NCBI GenBank assembly: GCA_963678675.1
Contig: OY783195.1
Location: forward strand, 7,574,001-7,638,000
DNA: 64,000 nt
DNA from: Xiphydria camelus
Taxonomy: Eukaryota; Arthropoda; Insecta; Hymenoptera; Xiphydriidae
Direction of reading: 5' to 3'
The position numbers and the translations under genes are program-made. Shown here in pieces: positions 63,501-64,000 of this stretch; position 1 is the first letter of the stretch, and each line of letters starts with the position of its first letter. The notes under the pieces were generated by a model that saw only the letters and a program-made list of their open reading frames with translations, ran no database searches and was not told the origin of the DNA.

Positions 63501-63705
63501 TGGGACCGTGCAACATCCGTACAGTGACACCTGGTGGCAGTAGTCGGCGAAAAATTGGCACTTTTATACAGTACCAAATACGATAAGAATATAGAAATCC
63601 TCGGCAAAACCAATTAGTGAACAACAATATGAATGATTTTCGTCAGGTGTATTTTATAGCAATTATTTATATGTATAGAATTGCAATAAACAGTAAATAT
63701 AACAT

Positions 63706-63970
63706 TTAGGGCCGGTTTATTCACCTTCAGTCACGTTGACTGCCATATAATGTACTTTAACCCGGCAGCGGTGGTGGCTGGTAGTGAACGTGTTAAATTT
63801 ACCCAGCAGATACCTTGGATACAATTTTACCGTGTTATGCAACAACAGATTAAGCGTTATGGCATAGCATGTCGCTTAATCCACTTTTGGATAACGTGAT
63901 CCAACAATTGCTTCAACAGAAATTATTTTTCAAGTAAATTTACCAGAAAGTGAATAAAGCGGTCCTTAAA
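63706..63970. mobile_element. MITE, about 265 bp, imperfect ends
   Basis: TTTAGGGCCGGTTTATTCAC pairs, with a few mismatches, with GTGAATAAAGCGGTCCTTAAA at the right. The interior has another palindrome, TTAAGCG..CGCTTAA, near 63,851-63,880. Confidence 0.65.
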
Positions 63971-64000
63971 TGTATAATTTATCGTTTCTCACTTTCAAAA

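Overview
This window is eukaryotic nuclear DNA, most likely from an insect. It is AT-rich, has short GT-AG introns (65 bp and 63 bp in two genes), carries interstitial CCTAA/TTAGG-type runs, and is built almost wholly from arthropod-type transposable elements. A hymenopteran is plausible, but the sequence alone does not settle it. I found no tRNA, rRNA, CRISPR or bacterial-style operon, and no clear single-copy host gene.

Layout. 1-4.4 kb: LTR-retrotransposon debris, a microsatellite and a 226-bp palindromic MITE. 4.4-7.2 kb: a complete Kolobok-type DNA transposon (TTAA duplication, 19-bp perfect terminal repeats, intact transposase). 7.8-9.4 kb: a decayed gene of a multi-copy family with an XPG/FEN-like nuclease signature. 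9.6-25.5 kb: a tandem array of two alternating composite units, A (about 1.79 kb, dead PIF/Harbinger transposase) and B (about 1.285 kb, a fragment of the FEN-like gene). They share a core, are ordered A B A B A A A B B A, and one A copy carries a mariner-type insertion. 25.5-28.1 kb: an LTR remnant split by a 5'-truncated LINE with a 15-bp target duplication, then a broken THAP gene.

28,156-40,268 is an ISL2EU (IS4EU)-type transposon with AT duplications. It encodes a THAP-DDE transposase and, on the opposite strand, a SWIM-YqaJ exonuclease-like protein. The transposase gene is split by a 6.44-kb Harbinger element (29,403-35,843, AAT duplication), which carries its own SANT/Myb-like gene and an intact HARBI1-like nuclease. 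Removing the insert and one AAT joins the transposase exons in frame (525 codons). The Harbinger element in turn holds foldback elements and MITEs, so nesting is three levels deep.

40.3-44.8 kb: a deleted Harbinger element (TAA duplication) and a second intact Kolobok element. 45-53 kb: LTR remnants, a dead DDE transposase cut by a MITE, an internally deleted THAP/SWIM element and several palindromes. 53.3-56.2 kb: the longest copy of the FEN-like gene, broken by one frameshift and one stop. 56.6-61 kb: a decayed LINE interrupted by opposite-strand LINE 3' ends, one retaining an intact ORF1 with a PHD-like finger. 61-64 kb: MITEs, a mariner remnant, an LTR remnant and a perfect hairpin.

Functionally, the window holds four intact transposition genes (two Kolobok transposases, one HARBI1-like nuclease with its SANT partner, one SWIM-YqaJ gene) that could act on the many non-autonomous elements around them. 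The best candidates for something undescribed are the A/B composite array and the dispersed FEN-like gene family.
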